DNA from: JAKVCB01 sp963578605
Lineage (GTDB): Bacteria > Planctomycetota > Planctomycetia > Pirellulales > Lacipirellulaceae
NCBI GenBank assembly: GCA_963578605.1
Contig: CAUZEA010000033.1
Span: 1 to 52,512 of the forward strand
Length of the DNA stretch: 52,512 bases
Direction: 5' to 3'
Part shown: piece by piece, positions 27,215-36,520 of the stretch
How the letters are laid out: every line of letters starts with the position of its first letter
How positions within the stretch are numbered: position 1 is the first letter of the stretch
Program-made: the position numbers and the translations under genes
Notes under the pieces: model-generated
Seen by the model: the letters and a program-made list of their open reading frames with translations, nothing else
What the model was told of the DNA's origin: nothing
Database searches by the model: none

Positions 27215-30200
27215 TTACTGGCTGGCTGCATTCACCCGGTTGTACTTGGTAAGCAACTCAATGCGTGTCACCCGAATGGTGTCGCCTGCCGGGTTCTGCT
27301 GACTGACAGTGAGCCGGTTCTTTCCTTGCTCAACGGGTGGGTCTTGAATCTCCAGTGTGTTGCCGCTGACCGTCATCCCGCCGGCCACCTGGTCATTGAC
27401 CCGTACCGAAATTTCATGCCCTGGGTTTAACGGTTTGAATCCAATCCTGAGCTGAAGGGATTTGAGCGCGCCTCTTTGGCGGGCTGACTGGAGAGCATCA
27501 CCCACAGAAAAATAGAACTCCCTGGTCCGACCGTCGGCCAGCGTTGCCGGCAATTGCATCTCACCACCAATTTTGTGCATCGGTGGCCAGGTCTCCTCAG
27601 CAGTCTGTCCCCGCATGTCACGCGTGACCACGTAATGCTTGTCTTTGTCCGCCAGGAGCTGCCGGTCTCCAAGTTCCCGCAGTGGCTGTTTGTGTTCGGG
27701 AAAAAATGGCAGCCGGGGCGAGTGGGCATCGTAGTTAAACAAGTAAATCCCCGTGGCACCCTCCTGGTAATAACCACTGGCTGCCGCACGCAACATTTCG
27801 CCAGTCGCTTTGCCGTCCTCGGTATAGTCGCGCACATTCAGTTCAAGTCCTGCATAAATCTTGCAGTCGGTTCCCTCTGCAAGAGCCACAAAATCAGCGA
27901 CCTCGGCATTCATGTCGAGGTACCCGGCATCCATCGGTATCACCACATCCACAAGACCTTGTTGAATCCAGCCCGCCACGTCGAGCCCCGCCATCGTGCA
28001 CTTCGCCAGGCTCGGCGGGACACGCACCGCCAACACAATTGGGTGTCCTTGCGCACGGCCAATCTCATCCAACCGCCCGCGAATGCGGTGCACCAGGCGC
28101 GTCAGAAGCGGCATCACCTGGTCACGCTGGCCATGACGAAAGAAATAATGGGCCCGCTGAAAATCCAACTCAAACCCATCCACGCCATAGTTCTGGCACA
28201 CTTCTTCGACGATTGAAAATTTGTGGTCGCGCACCTGCTGCAACCCGTAATCCATTGCCCAGCTGTAAGTCAACCGGGCATCCTTGTAGTGATCCGGCAA
28301 GTCGTCTCCAATTCGCACGTTGTTTTGCTTTTCCCAACGACTGCGGAGCGAAGGCCAGATGTCGGCATGGTCCTTGTGCACGTCGTTCATCCGCATGCTG
28401 GCCCAGAATTTCATTCCCTTTCTTCGGGCGTGATTGCCCCAGATCTTCATGGGGTCCTGCCCACTTTCAACAAGCGCCCGTATGTTGTCGGCGGCCTGCT
28501 TGAAACTTTCTTCCCGCGCAAGAAAATTACCATCGTGATACTGGCCAAAATATTCTGCCACCTGCGTAGGATAATAGAACTGGTCGTCACTGTGGTTGAT
28601 ACAGGCAATGAACACGTCAACCTGGGTATCGGCAAGGTCGTCGACAAGCTCATGCAATCCTTTGGCGATTGTACCAGGATGAAACTTGTAGAAGGCTGCC
28701 GCCCCCCCATCGGTGTTGAACAAAATGCGAGGCAGCCCAGGCCGAGATGTTGCCGCCGACTTTCCTGATAACCCCTTGAGAAATTGAAATGAGTAGAGTT
28801 TTGTGTCCCGCATCACGAACCGCAATTTGACCGGGGTTCCGGCCAGCGCACCCACCTCTTCACTGCCCTGCCAGCTGGCCCGCACACGAACGTAGTTGCC
28901 GTTAATCTCGTCCGCATCGTCGAGCGTGAAACCTTCGATCGGTTGGCCATGGAGGTCCAGAATCTCGACACGGAAAATCCCGCCGGCGCTTGTGTCGACA
29001 TTCAGCTGCAGGTGGTCCCCGGAAAACAAAAGCGGCCGGGTGATCAACTCGCCACCCGTGTAGGCAGCATCGGCCGAGATAAAACCATCAAGTCGCAACA
29101 CGGCCCGCCCACGTGCCCCCTGGCTCTTGAGGAGTGATTGTTCCTTGTGTGAAACGTCGAGCCCTGCGAAGTAAAACCACAACTCATCACCAACTCGAAT
29201 AGCGTTGCCATCTGGCCAAATCGTACTGCTCCAAAAAGTTCCTTGGGGGCCCAGCCCGATGAACGGTCGGCGGCCGGGTGGTTTGTACCAGTTCACACCG
29301 TCGCGGCTGGTTAAAAGCTGTACGTCCAGGGTCGAAGGCAACTGGACATGGAGGCCTCTCCACCACTTTCGCTGCATGTCGAATTTCCAGTGGTAGTAGG
29401 CATTGGGAAGGGCGATATAAGCTCCCGGCGCCTCGCGATACTTGCTCACATTGCCACCGTAGTAGTCGAGTCGATTGAGCCCGTCGGGTGAATTGGCTCG
29501 ATCGATGTGGTCGGGTGCAATGACGACCGACTCCGGTCCCCAGTCGAGAAAGTTGTCCGAGGTGGCCCGGCCAACTTTCAAAACGATGCCTCGTGCCGCC
29601 TTACCCCCGTAGAGCCGCTTGTAATATGCCTTGTCACCCGGGTCGCCATGAATCACCCGGGTGTACTGCACGTATTTCTCCGCCTCCTCGTCCCAAAAGA
29701 CCGAAAACTGGGTGTCATTCTTGCCGGGATTGACTTTGCGCGGACTCAACAAATGCCAGCGAATCCCATCAGGGGACCCAAACGCGTACTGGGCTTTCGG
29801 CAAGCCCTGTTCGGAGGTAATCGGAATGTCGCCTGCCTGGCCAGCGGTGATCTTGCCATGAACCGGTGTCATCTTGGCAAACATTTTGTATTTTTCGTCG
29901 GGGTTTTTGGCCACCGGGTCGAGGAACACCGACGCCCCTTCCAACTCAGAAAACGCGTAGGGGAAATCATCGTTGGGAAAGAGAATATTGTTCTGCCGCG
30001 ACCCGCGCCACTGGCACAAGCCCAGGTTTGGCTTCTGCCAGTGAATCCCGTCGTGCGACTCGGCATAGCAAAGAATGCGTTGAAAGGGGCGCTTCCAGAT
30101 CGCCCCATACTGCTCCTTGATGGTCGGATCGTCGGGGTTGTCCGGGAAAAAATGGTACGGCAGTGCCGCGTAGTACATCCGAAACAGGTCGCCATCTTTC

Positions 30201-31153
30201 ATCACGAACTGGCGCATGTCGAGCAGGCCGTTTCCTTCCCACGGTTTGTCCTGACGAACCAGCCGTTCACCGGTGACATGGGCCGGGTTCATGGTCATCT
30301 GGACATTTTGCATCGACTCGACGAGAAACTCATCGCGGCCATCCTCGGACCAGGGACCAAGAAACAGTTGCTTGCCAGAGGCAATCTTTAAAGGGCCTCC
30401 CTGGTACTGGACGCGTACATCATCGAGGTAGACCACCGCATCACGCCGGTTGTCGTCGAGGGCCGTTCCCGGTTCGATCTCGATCAGGCCAATGTTACTA
30501 CTGCCATCGTCATTGTTGCCCAACCGTAGCGGGCCACTTTTGGTGCCATCGATGGCGTACTCGTACGTTCCCTGGTCAATGTCGACCCAGATTTGCCACC
30601 GCTGCCACGTTTGGTCTTTGAAATCAACTTCCCGATCCACCCGCACCTGATCCGCATCGTTCGACCGCACGTTGTTACCGCCAAGAGTACCGGCAGCCAG
30701 GTGCACACGGCCGCCGAGTGTGTTGCCTATTCCCAGTTCAACGACCGAACTGCTGGGCGACGCGGCCACGTCGTTGCGGACGACGTACATCCAGAGCGAC
30801 ACGTGAAGCTTGCCACCCCGCACTGCCAGGTCACCGGCGCCGAAATGGCCTTCGGTTCGCCCCTGCTGGGCCCGATCAAGCCTGGCCCATTGCTTGTTTT
30901 TGTCGCGCGTTGCCCCAGCGGGATCGCCACTGGTGACCGTGGCACCCAGCATGTCACCCCCGTTTCCCGTCCAGGTGCCCACCGACGCACGAATCGGCTC
31001 GCCCAGGCCGGGGGCCTCGCAGTCGTCGGCCAGCAAGACTTCCCAACCATCACCGCTCTGATCTTCTTCCGGGAAGGCATTGCGGCCAAAACCAGCGGCC
31101 AGCAGAAACAGAACCAGGGTCATGCGCGGCAATGCGAGTTGCAGAACGGTCAT
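27215..31153 (-). CDS. Giant secreted jelly-roll/propeller/TIM-barrel protein
   Basis: A 1312-residue exported protein with four modules: signal peptide (MTLVLFLLAAGFGRNAFPEE); LamG-like jelly-roll at about 38-250 (LLADDCEAPG ... TYEYAIDGTKSGPL ... VYLDDVRVQY); five-bladed propeller at about 258-690 (MYYAALPYHF, YAESHDGIHWQKP, FGSPDGIRWHLL, LLTSRDGVNWYKP); the same C-terminal sandwich as its paralogues at about 690-800; then a TIM barrel at about 806-1140 of the glycosyl-hydrolase-like GHL10/COG1649 kind (KGMKFWASMRMNDVH, YGVDGFELDFQRAHY near 993, YAGLELNVRDY), and a C-terminal beta-sandwich. The Glu/Asp of GFELDF are catalytic candidates. It combines two putative sugar-acting domains in one chain. 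ATG 31153 is preferred to TTG 31168. Confidence 0.75.
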   Translation of the reverse strand: MTVLQLALPRMTLVLFLLAAGFGRNAFPEEDQSGDGWEVLLADDCEAPGLGEPIRASVGTWTGNGGDMLGATVTSGDPAGATRDKNKQWARLDRAQQGRTEGHFGAGDLAVRGGKLHVSLWMYVVRNDVAASPSSSVVELGIGNTLGGRVHLAAGTLGGNNVRSNDADQVRVDREVDFKDQTWQRWQIWVDIDQGTYEYAIDGTKSGPLRLGNNDDGSSNIGLIEIEPGTALDDNRRDAVVYLDDVRVQYQGGPLKIASGKQLFLGPWSEDGRDEFLVESMQNVQMTMNPAHVTGERLVRQDKPWEGNGLLDMRQFVMKDGDLFRMYYAALPYHFFPDNPDDPTIKEQYGAIWKRPFQRILCYAESHDGIHWQKPNLGLCQWRGSRQNNILFPNDDFPYAFSELEGASVFLDPVAKNPDEKYKMFAKMTPVHGKITAGQAGDIPITSEQGLPKAQYAFGSPDGIRWHLLSPRKVNPGKNDTQFSVFWDEEAEKYVQYTRVIHGDPGDKAYYKRLYGGKAARGIVLKVGRATSDNFLDWGPESVVIAPDHIDRANSPDGLNRLDYYGGNVSKYREAPGAYIALPNAYYHWKFDMQRKWWRGLHVQLPSTLDVQLLTSRDGVNWYKPPGRRPFIGLGPQGTFWSSTIWPDGNAIRVGDELWFYFAGLDVSHKEQSLLKSQGARGRAVLRLDGFISADAAYTGGELITRPLLFSGDHLQLNVDTSAGGIFRVEILDLHGQPIEGFTLDDADEINGNYVRVRASWQGSEEVGALAGTPVKLRFVMRDTKLYSFQFLKGLSGKSAATSRPGLPRILFNTDGGAAAFYKFHPGTIAKGLHELVDDLADTQVDVFIACINHSDDQFYYPTQVAEYFGQYHDGNFLAREESFKQAADNIRALVESGQDPMKIWGNHARRKGMKFWASMRMNDVHKDHADIWPSLRSRWEKQNNVRIGDDLPDHYKDARLTYSWAMDYGLQQVRDHKFSIVEEVCQNYGVDGFELDFQRAHYFFRHGQRDQVMPLLTRLVHRIRGRLDEIGRAQGHPIVLAVRVPPSLAKCTMAGLDVAGWIQQGLVDVVIPMDAGYLDMNAEVADFVALAEGTDCKIYAGLELNVRDYTEDGKATGEMLRAAASGYYQEGATGIYLFNYDAHSPRLPFFPEHKQPLRELGDRQLLADKDKHYVVTRDMRGQTAEETWPPMHKIGGEMQLPATLADGRTREFYFSVGDALQSARQRGALKSLQLRIGFKPLNPGHEISVRVNDQVAGGMTVSGNTLEIQDPPVEQGKNRLTVSQQNPAGDTIRVTRIELLTKYNRVNAASQ

Positions 31154-31160
31154 GGTACCA

Positions 31161-31192
31161 CTGTCCAAAAAGTTTACTGTCCAAACACTTTT
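31161..31192. repeat. Imperfect 16-nt tandem duplication
   Basis: CTGTCCAAAAAGTTTA (31161-31176) followed by CTGTCCAAACACTTTT (31177-31192), just upstream of the giant jelly-roll/propeller gene start. The copies have diverged more than the others in the window. Confidence 0.5.
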
Positions 31193-31286
31193 TTGTGCGC
31201 TGTTCCGATAGAGTCGCTGCAGGGGCCGGGCACCCCTGGCAAGCCTGTTGTTGAGGGCCCCGCAACGGTGTCACCCGGTTTTGACT

Positions 31287-32591
31287 TTACTTCGAGGGCA
31301 ACAGAAACAGGCGCCCATCACCTGCGTCGAGTGAAATCTGGAGCCCATCCATGTCAGGACTGTCATCAACCACCTCGACTTCTTCTCCGGTCCACCTGTT
31401 GACCTCAACGATGCCGGCCGGATCGGCGTCAAATTCAATCGTTGGCCATTGAGAATAGGCAAAGTGATAATTGGTCAACATGACTGCTCGGCGACCATCG
31501 GCGTGCTTGAACACGCCAACCAGGTAGTCGAAGTGGAGATCATGATCTGCGCGGGAAATTGATTTGACAGGAGTACCAGCAAGTCTTTCGGCCGGATTGC
31601 TCTCGGGCGGAATTCGATAGACACCCGTACTGGTGAGTTGCATTAATGTAGGTCCCAGCTTCTTAAGCTGGGCGTTGAGTCGCCGTGCCTGGTACCAGTG
31701 CCGCGTCTTGCGATCGTCCCGGCTAATGATGGCACCCCCCTTGGAAAATATCTTTCCTTTGGGCGTGTAGTAGCAGAAATAGAGTACCCCTTTGGCCCCA
31801 TAGGTGAGCGAAGCATTGATTTGCCAGCGGAGCTGCGCTTCGGTGGGGTCGGTGTGCGGGCCGTACGGCATAATGTTGAAAAAGTTCCAGAAAGGAATAT
31901 CGTGCTGCAGCGCGTACTTGCGCATGGTGGCCAGGTTTTCGCAATAGCCGTCCCGGGCGCGCCGGTCCACGCTCGGCTTGAAGCGGGGATAGTGGTCCAT
32001 GCTCAACACATCGGGACGTACCATCGCGCAGAACTGTGCGACGTGCTCATCGTAGGTGTCGGTACCCAGTGCGCTTGGAGGCGCGTAATTGGGAAACAGA
32101 TTGATATAAGCCAGCCTGCCTGGATGCGCCTTGCGGACTGCATCGACTTGTTCGCGCAAACCCGGAAACGATGAAGCCCCCGGTTCGTCACGTATGCTGT
32201 AGCCCCAACAGGCGGACCCGGTGGGTAATTGTTCGACGGGTGTCCCGTGACAATGGACCAGCCCCTTCATGCCATACTTCTCGCACAGTGCCAGTTGTCT
32301 TTGGGCCGTGTTTGGTCGATCAGCACCAAACCCGCCCAGCACAAGATTAAAATTGGCCTCGGCAATTTCCGCGTAGCGTCGATCCATCTGGTCGTCGGCC
32401 GGGGGATCGACCCACAGCCCAATGGCGAACTGGTCCTGGACAAAAGGATCGGCCGGGGAATCGGCGCTTGCCGGGGCAAGCAGAAACACCAACGCCACCA
32501 GGCTAGCTGTCAAATACCAAGTTGCTACGGGTCGCTGATACCCCCGGTCAACATAAACCACGAAGTGAAATCTTCGACCAACATCGTGCAT
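31287..32591 (-). CDS. Secreted TIM-barrel glycosidase-like protein of unknown family
   Basis: A 434-residue protein with an N-terminal export segment (TWYLTASLVALVFLLAPASADS). The body reads as a TIM barrel of the GH-A type: FAIGLWVDPPADDQ, FNLVLGGFGA, KGLVHCHGTP, GYSIRDEPGASSFPGL (Glu in RDEPG is a candidate acid/base), DVLSMDHYPRFKP, FWNFFNIMPYGP and GAKGVLYFCYYTP. A short C-terminal beta domain (AVMLTNYHFAYSQWPTIEFD) follows. I do not recognise a numbered GH family. ATG 32591 has GAAGG 6 nt upstream. It sits between the two jelly-roll/propeller genes, 118-294 nt from each, in the same direction. Confidence 0.65.
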   Translation of the reverse strand: MHDVGRRFHFVVYVDRGYQRPVATWYLTASLVALVFLLAPASADSPADPFVQDQFAIGLWVDPPADDQMDRRYAEIAEANFNLVLGGFGADRPNTAQRQLALCEKYGMKGLVHCHGTPVEQLPTGSACWGYSIRDEPGASSFPGLREQVDAVRKAHPGRLAYINLFPNYAPPSALGTDTYDEHVAQFCAMVRPDVLSMDHYPRFKPSVDRRARDGYCENLATMRKYALQHDIPFWNFFNIMPYGPHTDPTEAQLRWQINASLTYGAKGVLYFCYYTPKGKIFSKGGAIISRDDRKTRHWYQARRLNAQLKKLGPTLMQLTSTGVYRIPPESNPAERLAGTPVKSISRADHDLHFDYLVGVFKHADGRRAVMLTNYHFAYSQWPTIEFDADPAGIVEVNRWTGEEVEVVDDSPDMDGLQISLDAGDGRLFLLPSK

Positions 32592-32885
32592 TTCGTACCT
32601 TCACTGTGTCTACAAAATGGAACCTTAAACAAGCATGTGAACTTCTACCAAAAGCGTGTCGGTTGGTTTGCCGCGCTGACCGCCTGACGAATACGCCGTT
32701 CCCTCTCGATTACACCGAGTTCGGCACAATCATCCGTCTTGGCTGGGTCGATCCAACAGCTCGAAACTCGCCTAGCCATGGCAATCACCGGTTCCAGACA
32801 CAGTTCAAGATACCGCGAACGTCAACGGTTGCCCAGAGATTCAGCCCGTTTGTGGCACAACCAAATCGTCTGGCCACACCCGTCG

Positions 32886-35231
32886 TTACTGATCCGCAAA
32901 CCGAAATCCAAACAGGTAGGCCGACTTCAGCCAAAATCGAATATAAATCGGTTTTCCGCGCAGAGACGAAATGTCAGGATTGCCTTTCCAGCTGACAACC
33001 ATTTCGTATTCATTGGCACGCAACCGGGCGCAGTCGTCCTGGCCAAAGCCAGGCAAATGTTGGTAGCTGTACACACCTCCATTGCGATCAAGCAGCTCCA
33101 CCTTTACGTAGCCGTGGTGCTGATGATTCCAGGCCCGGTGTTCCGGTGCAATATTGACCAAAAGTCGATTGCCTGTCACTTTGACTTCACGCGACAACAG
33201 CCACCCACCGTTCACGTCACCGTACTGGCCAATAAACCGGTCTTTACGAATCTGCGCCATGCCGATGGTGCGGGTGTTGTCGGGGTACCGCTGTCGCCAG
33301 GGCTGGGACGCGCCAACATAATAGAGGTAGAGGAAATGCCCCCGCTCGACAATGCTCGTCAACATCCAGGTGTGACCCGCATCCCACTGGCCTTCCTTAC
33401 CGTTGGGGATAAAGGGCTCACGTAGCGGCGACCGGTGCCAGCGAAAACCATCGGGGCTGGTGGCCATCTCGATCCAGCCATTATCGTGACCATGCCGGGG
33501 CTGGATGGCCAGGAAGCCAATGTATTGATTGCCCCACTTCAGGGCCGACATGCGATCGAAGAAGTGTCCCTTGTTGCCCGGCTCGTCGCTGCGGTCGAGT
33601 TCATCCGGGCCTAACACCTGCCGTGCGGGTGTCCAATTCTTCATGTCATGGCTTACCGTCACCGAAATGCGGGTGCGGGAATTTTCCGCCGAATAATGTG
33701 ATTCGTTGGCGGCCAGTTGTTGGGGGCGGGCGTAGAGCAGCCAAATCTGGCGTTGCTCATCCCACACCGGGACATGTTGCGCGTCGAGTGCTCTCTTGTA
33801 GACCGGGTTCTCGTCGTGCAAAGTCCAATCAACTCCGTTGTCGCTGTAGGCCACGTTAACGCAACTCCCAAAGCCTGGCATATGGTCACGATACCAGAGC
33901 ATAAACCGACCACGCTCGCGGAGATGTTCAGGTGTGTGGATAACGACAAACTCCTGGACCGTGGAGTTTCCAGTCATGAGGATGTTGGTCTTCTCGTATC
34001 CCATGTACGGGACCTTGTCCATGAGCGGTTTCGTCCAGTGAACCCCATCGGTGCTTTCGGCATACGACATCATGTAGGCTGTCCGTTTGTAATTTTTTAC
34101 GGTCTTTCCACCACCCCATTTCCCGGTATCGTAGTTCGCATACCACATGTGAAATTTCTGCATTTGCTCGTCGTAGAGCACATTCGGCAGGCCAATCGAA
34201 TGCTCCCAAGGCTGGTCCGGCATCATGATGGGATTGGTGGGCGCCTTTTGCGGTTGATTAATGCGTTGGTAAACGTCCCAGCGATCCGCGTACGAGGATC
34301 GATCGAGGAACAGTTGGGTGCGGTGGCCAATGTCATCGGGCGTACCGTAGAGGTAGTAGGCGTCGCGACTCCCATTTTTCCGAAGTAGCGCTTCGTGTGC
34401 TGCCAACTCCTGCTGTTTCTGCTGCTGCCTTTCTTGCGATCGACGCTGCTCTTCCAACAAGGCAACACGGTCGCCCGGCACTTCGTAGGTCACCGACATG
34501 TCATCCAGGTAGATGACCGAGTCCTTACCCAGGTTGCCAGCCGTGCCAGGTTCAATTTCAATCAGCTTGAACGCCTCGTCTCCCTGGTTGCGAATTTTCA
34601 ACACACCACTTTTCGCATCATCGACGGCGTATTCGTACGTTTTGTTTTCGAGATCGACCCAGATCTGCCACGCCTGCCAGGTGTCGTCTTTGAATTGAAC
34701 GTCGCGATCAACCCCTGGTTTTTCTCCGTCGTTGGAAGTGACCCGGTTACCCGTTTCGCGTCCGGCCACGATGTTTACCGAACCGGCCAGCGTGCTACCG
34801 AGGCCAATTTCGGCAACCGCTGCAGCAGGAAATTTGTCCGCATCGTTGCGGACAATGTACATATTGAAAGAAACGTACAATTTGCCACCAATCGGCCTCA
34901 GGTCCTTAAGGCCGAAGTGGCCTTCACTCCGACCGCCATCAGCCCGGTCAAGCCTGGCCCACTTGGTACTTTTTTCGTGGGGTGCGCCGGGCAGGTCACT
35001 GCTGTCAACCACTGCCTTGAGCATCACGCCATCGTTTCCCTGCCATGCGCCGGTGGTTGCCTGCAAGGGTTGGTCCGGCTGGGGAGTTTCAAAGTCATCG
35101 GCCAGCAGGACCAAGGTTTTTGGCTCCGAACCCTCATCCGCCCTACAGGGCAACAGGCAACCCATGGCAACCAAGGTGAAAACCACAACTTCCATGAAAG
35201 CGGGCCGTAAAATTCTAGGATGATCGCTCAT
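32886..35231 (-). CDS. Secreted jelly-roll plus five-bladed-propeller glycosidase-like protein
   Basis: A 781-residue protein: signal peptide (MEVVVFTLVAMGCLLPCRADE), LamG-like jelly-roll at about 35-255 (LLADDFETPQ ... WARLDRADGGRSEGHFG ... KTYEYAVDDAKSG ... VIYLDDMSVTYE), a Q/E-rich linker likely to be helical (EEQRRSQERQQQKQQELAA), the propeller at about 294-670 and the shared C-terminal sandwich (SREVKVTGNRLLVNIAPEH ... LKSAYLFGFRFAD). It is the closest relative of the 25262-26932 product and shares its jelly-roll with three other proteins in this block. ATG 35231 is decided by AGAGG 7 nt upstream. It probably acts on a polysaccharide outside the cell, with the jelly-roll as binding module; that is inference. 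Confidence 0.75.
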   Translation of the reverse strand: MSDHPRILRPAFMEVVVFTLVAMGCLLPCRADEGSEPKTLVLLADDFETPQPDQPLQATTGAWQGNDGVMLKAVVDSSDLPGAPHEKSTKWARLDRADGGRSEGHFGLKDLRPIGGKLYVSFNMYIVRNDADKFPAAAVAEIGLGSTLAGSVNIVAGRETGNRVTSNDGEKPGVDRDVQFKDDTWQAWQIWVDLENKTYEYAVDDAKSGVLKIRNQGDEAFKLIEIEPGTAGNLGKDSVIYLDDMSVTYEVPGDRVALLEEQRRSQERQQQKQQELAAHEALLRKNGSRDAYYLYGTPDDIGHRTQLFLDRSSYADRWDVYQRINQPQKAPTNPIMMPDQPWEHSIGLPNVLYDEQMQKFHMWYANYDTGKWGGGKTVKNYKRTAYMMSYAESTDGVHWTKPLMDKVPYMGYEKTNILMTGNSTVQEFVVIHTPEHLRERGRFMLWYRDHMPGFGSCVNVAYSDNGVDWTLHDENPVYKRALDAQHVPVWDEQRQIWLLYARPQQLAANESHYSAENSRTRISVTVSHDMKNWTPARQVLGPDELDRSDEPGNKGHFFDRMSALKWGNQYIGFLAIQPRHGHDNGWIEMATSPDGFRWHRSPLREPFIPNGKEGQWDAGHTWMLTSIVERGHFLYLYYVGASQPWRQRYPDNTRTIGMAQIRKDRFIGQYGDVNGGWLLSREVKVTGNRLLVNIAPEHRAWNHQHHGYVKVELLDRNGGVYSYQHLPGFGQDDCARLRANEYEMVVSWKGNPDISSLRGKPIYIRFWLKSAYLFGFRFADQ

Positions 35232-35490
35232 TCGGATGCCTCTATTTCTTTCTTCTGATTCCAAAAGTTGCTGGGCAGTTTTACGCAGTCTTTTTTGCTT
35301 CTTCTGGGGATGGCCGGGCGGCCAACCCAGACGAGTTTGCCCGACGTCTCGATGACTTTCGCACCGTCCACTAAGCGCGTACCTTCAGACAAAGCAAGGC
35401 GCAGGAGACTCGTCCGCGAGACTCGCTCACGTCTTTGGATACATGCTATTTTCGGTCGTTCTGGCGGGTCGCCCAACCAGCCGGTTCTGC

Positions 35491-36258
35491 CTAACGGCGA
35501 CGGAAACCAAGGCCCATCGCAGCGACCATGCTTAGCAAGACGATCGTGCACGGCTCAGGAATCGGATTAACGTCGTCGACATAAATCTTACTGTGTGGAT
35601 TTGTGCCATCCCAGCCCGCCTCAATTTCCAGCCGGCTGATCGTGACATCCGTTCTGCCTGTATCAAGACCAGTGGAGCAGCTGCCATCGACACAGATCGA
35701 AGCGATGCCTGTATCTAGGTTCAACTCGATGTCCCACTGCGTCCAGGCATCGTTGGCGTAGGTGGTATCAATCGCGGCCCAGCCACCAGCACCTTCGTCG
35801 AAGTACTCGATTACACCACGCGTCTCTCGTCCGGCCATTACCGCAAGCCCGTTGCTCAGGTTACTGCCGAAACCAATCTGCCCTTCCTGAGCATTGTTGG
35901 TTGAGGGAAAATAGAGCATCGCCGAGGCTTTGGCCGTGCCGCTGCTCATCGCTGACCAACTGTTAATGTAGGCACGCCCATCGCTATTGCTGTTGTTGGC
36001 TCGATCCAGGAGAAGGTACTGGGTGCTGCCAGCGTGGGCTGGTCCAGGAGCTGCTGCGTCCATCACCACAACGTTCGCCGACGCTGGCTTGCCATCCTTG
36101 GGACTCCAGTTCGCGGGATGCGTTCCGGCCGTATCGCCCTCGAAGGTCTCACTCTGAACAGAGATGCCATCCTGAAAAATCGTGACAGCATTGGTTGGAA
36201 CTGACAACACGCTCAGCAATAGCATACTAGCCACCGCTACGATCAAAAAACGTCTCAT
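35491..36258 (-). CDS. PEP-CTERM protein with LamG-like jelly-roll
   Basis: A 255-residue secreted protein: signal peptide (MRRFLIVAVASMLLLSVLSVPTNA), one jelly-roll domain (about 30-230; FEGDTAGTHPANWSPKDG, YLLLDRANNSNSDGRAYI, RLEIEAGWDGTNPHSKIYVDDV) and a C-terminal PEP-CTERM sorting signal (IPEPCTIVLLSMVAAMGLGFRRR). It is a near-duplicate of the first half of the next upstream gene; a 69-nt stretch is identical in both (36090-36158 and 39661-39729). ATG 36258 has GGAGAG 9 nt upstream. A surface or matrix protein handled by an exosortase-type system is likely. It has no catalytic motif. Confidence 0.85.
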   Translation of the reverse strand: MRRFLIVAVASMLLLSVLSVPTNAVTIFQDGISVQSETFEGDTAGTHPANWSPKDGKPASANVVVMDAAAPGPAHAGSTQYLLLDRANNSNSDGRAYINSWSAMSSGTAKASAMLYFPSTNNAQEGQIGFGSNLSNGLAVMAGRETRGVIEYFDEGAGGWAAIDTTYANDAWTQWDIELNLDTGIASICVDGSCSTGLDTGRTDVTISRLEIEAGWDGTNPHSKIYVDDVNPIPEPCTIVLLSMVAAMGLGFRRR

Positions 36259-36332
36259 GAGTCTCTCTCCTTGCGGCACTTTATGCCGCGGCTGGATGAA
36301 AAAAATGGTTAAATACTGTTACTTCTACTTCC

Positions 36333-36362
36333 ATGCTCGGACCGGTTGAGTCGGTCGAGCAT
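36333..36362. other. Inverted repeat (RNA hairpin) between the two PEP-CTERM genes
   Basis: ATGCTC-G-GACCG, a 7-nt loop, CGGTC-GAGCAT: 11 paired bases with a single bulged base. It lies between the stop of the fused PEP-CTERM gene and the start of the shorter one. No T-run follows directly on the minus strand (the nearest lies some 20 nt on), so it may be a processing or attenuation hairpin rather than a standard terminator. Confidence 0.55.
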
Positions 36363-36520
36363 TTGCCTCTTCTGCTGCATTTATTTCCTACTGTCATGAT
36401 AGGTACCGTTACCATCTTGCTTTTACCTCCCGATTGCTAAGTGAAAAAAATACTCCCCTATGATTGAATCAACAAAACGTGATGCCACACATTGTCTTTC
36501 CTCGATGGACTCTCCCGTGT

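Noticed and set aside
32592..32885. A gene in the 294-nt gap between the TIM-barrel and jelly-roll/propeller genes
   Set aside because: Short frames exist on the plus strand, but none has a ribosome site or recognisable motif.
35228..35551. 107-codon minus-strand frame between the PEP-CTERM and propeller genes
   Set aside because: It overlaps the end of one gene and the start of the next in another frame; composition is unconvincing.
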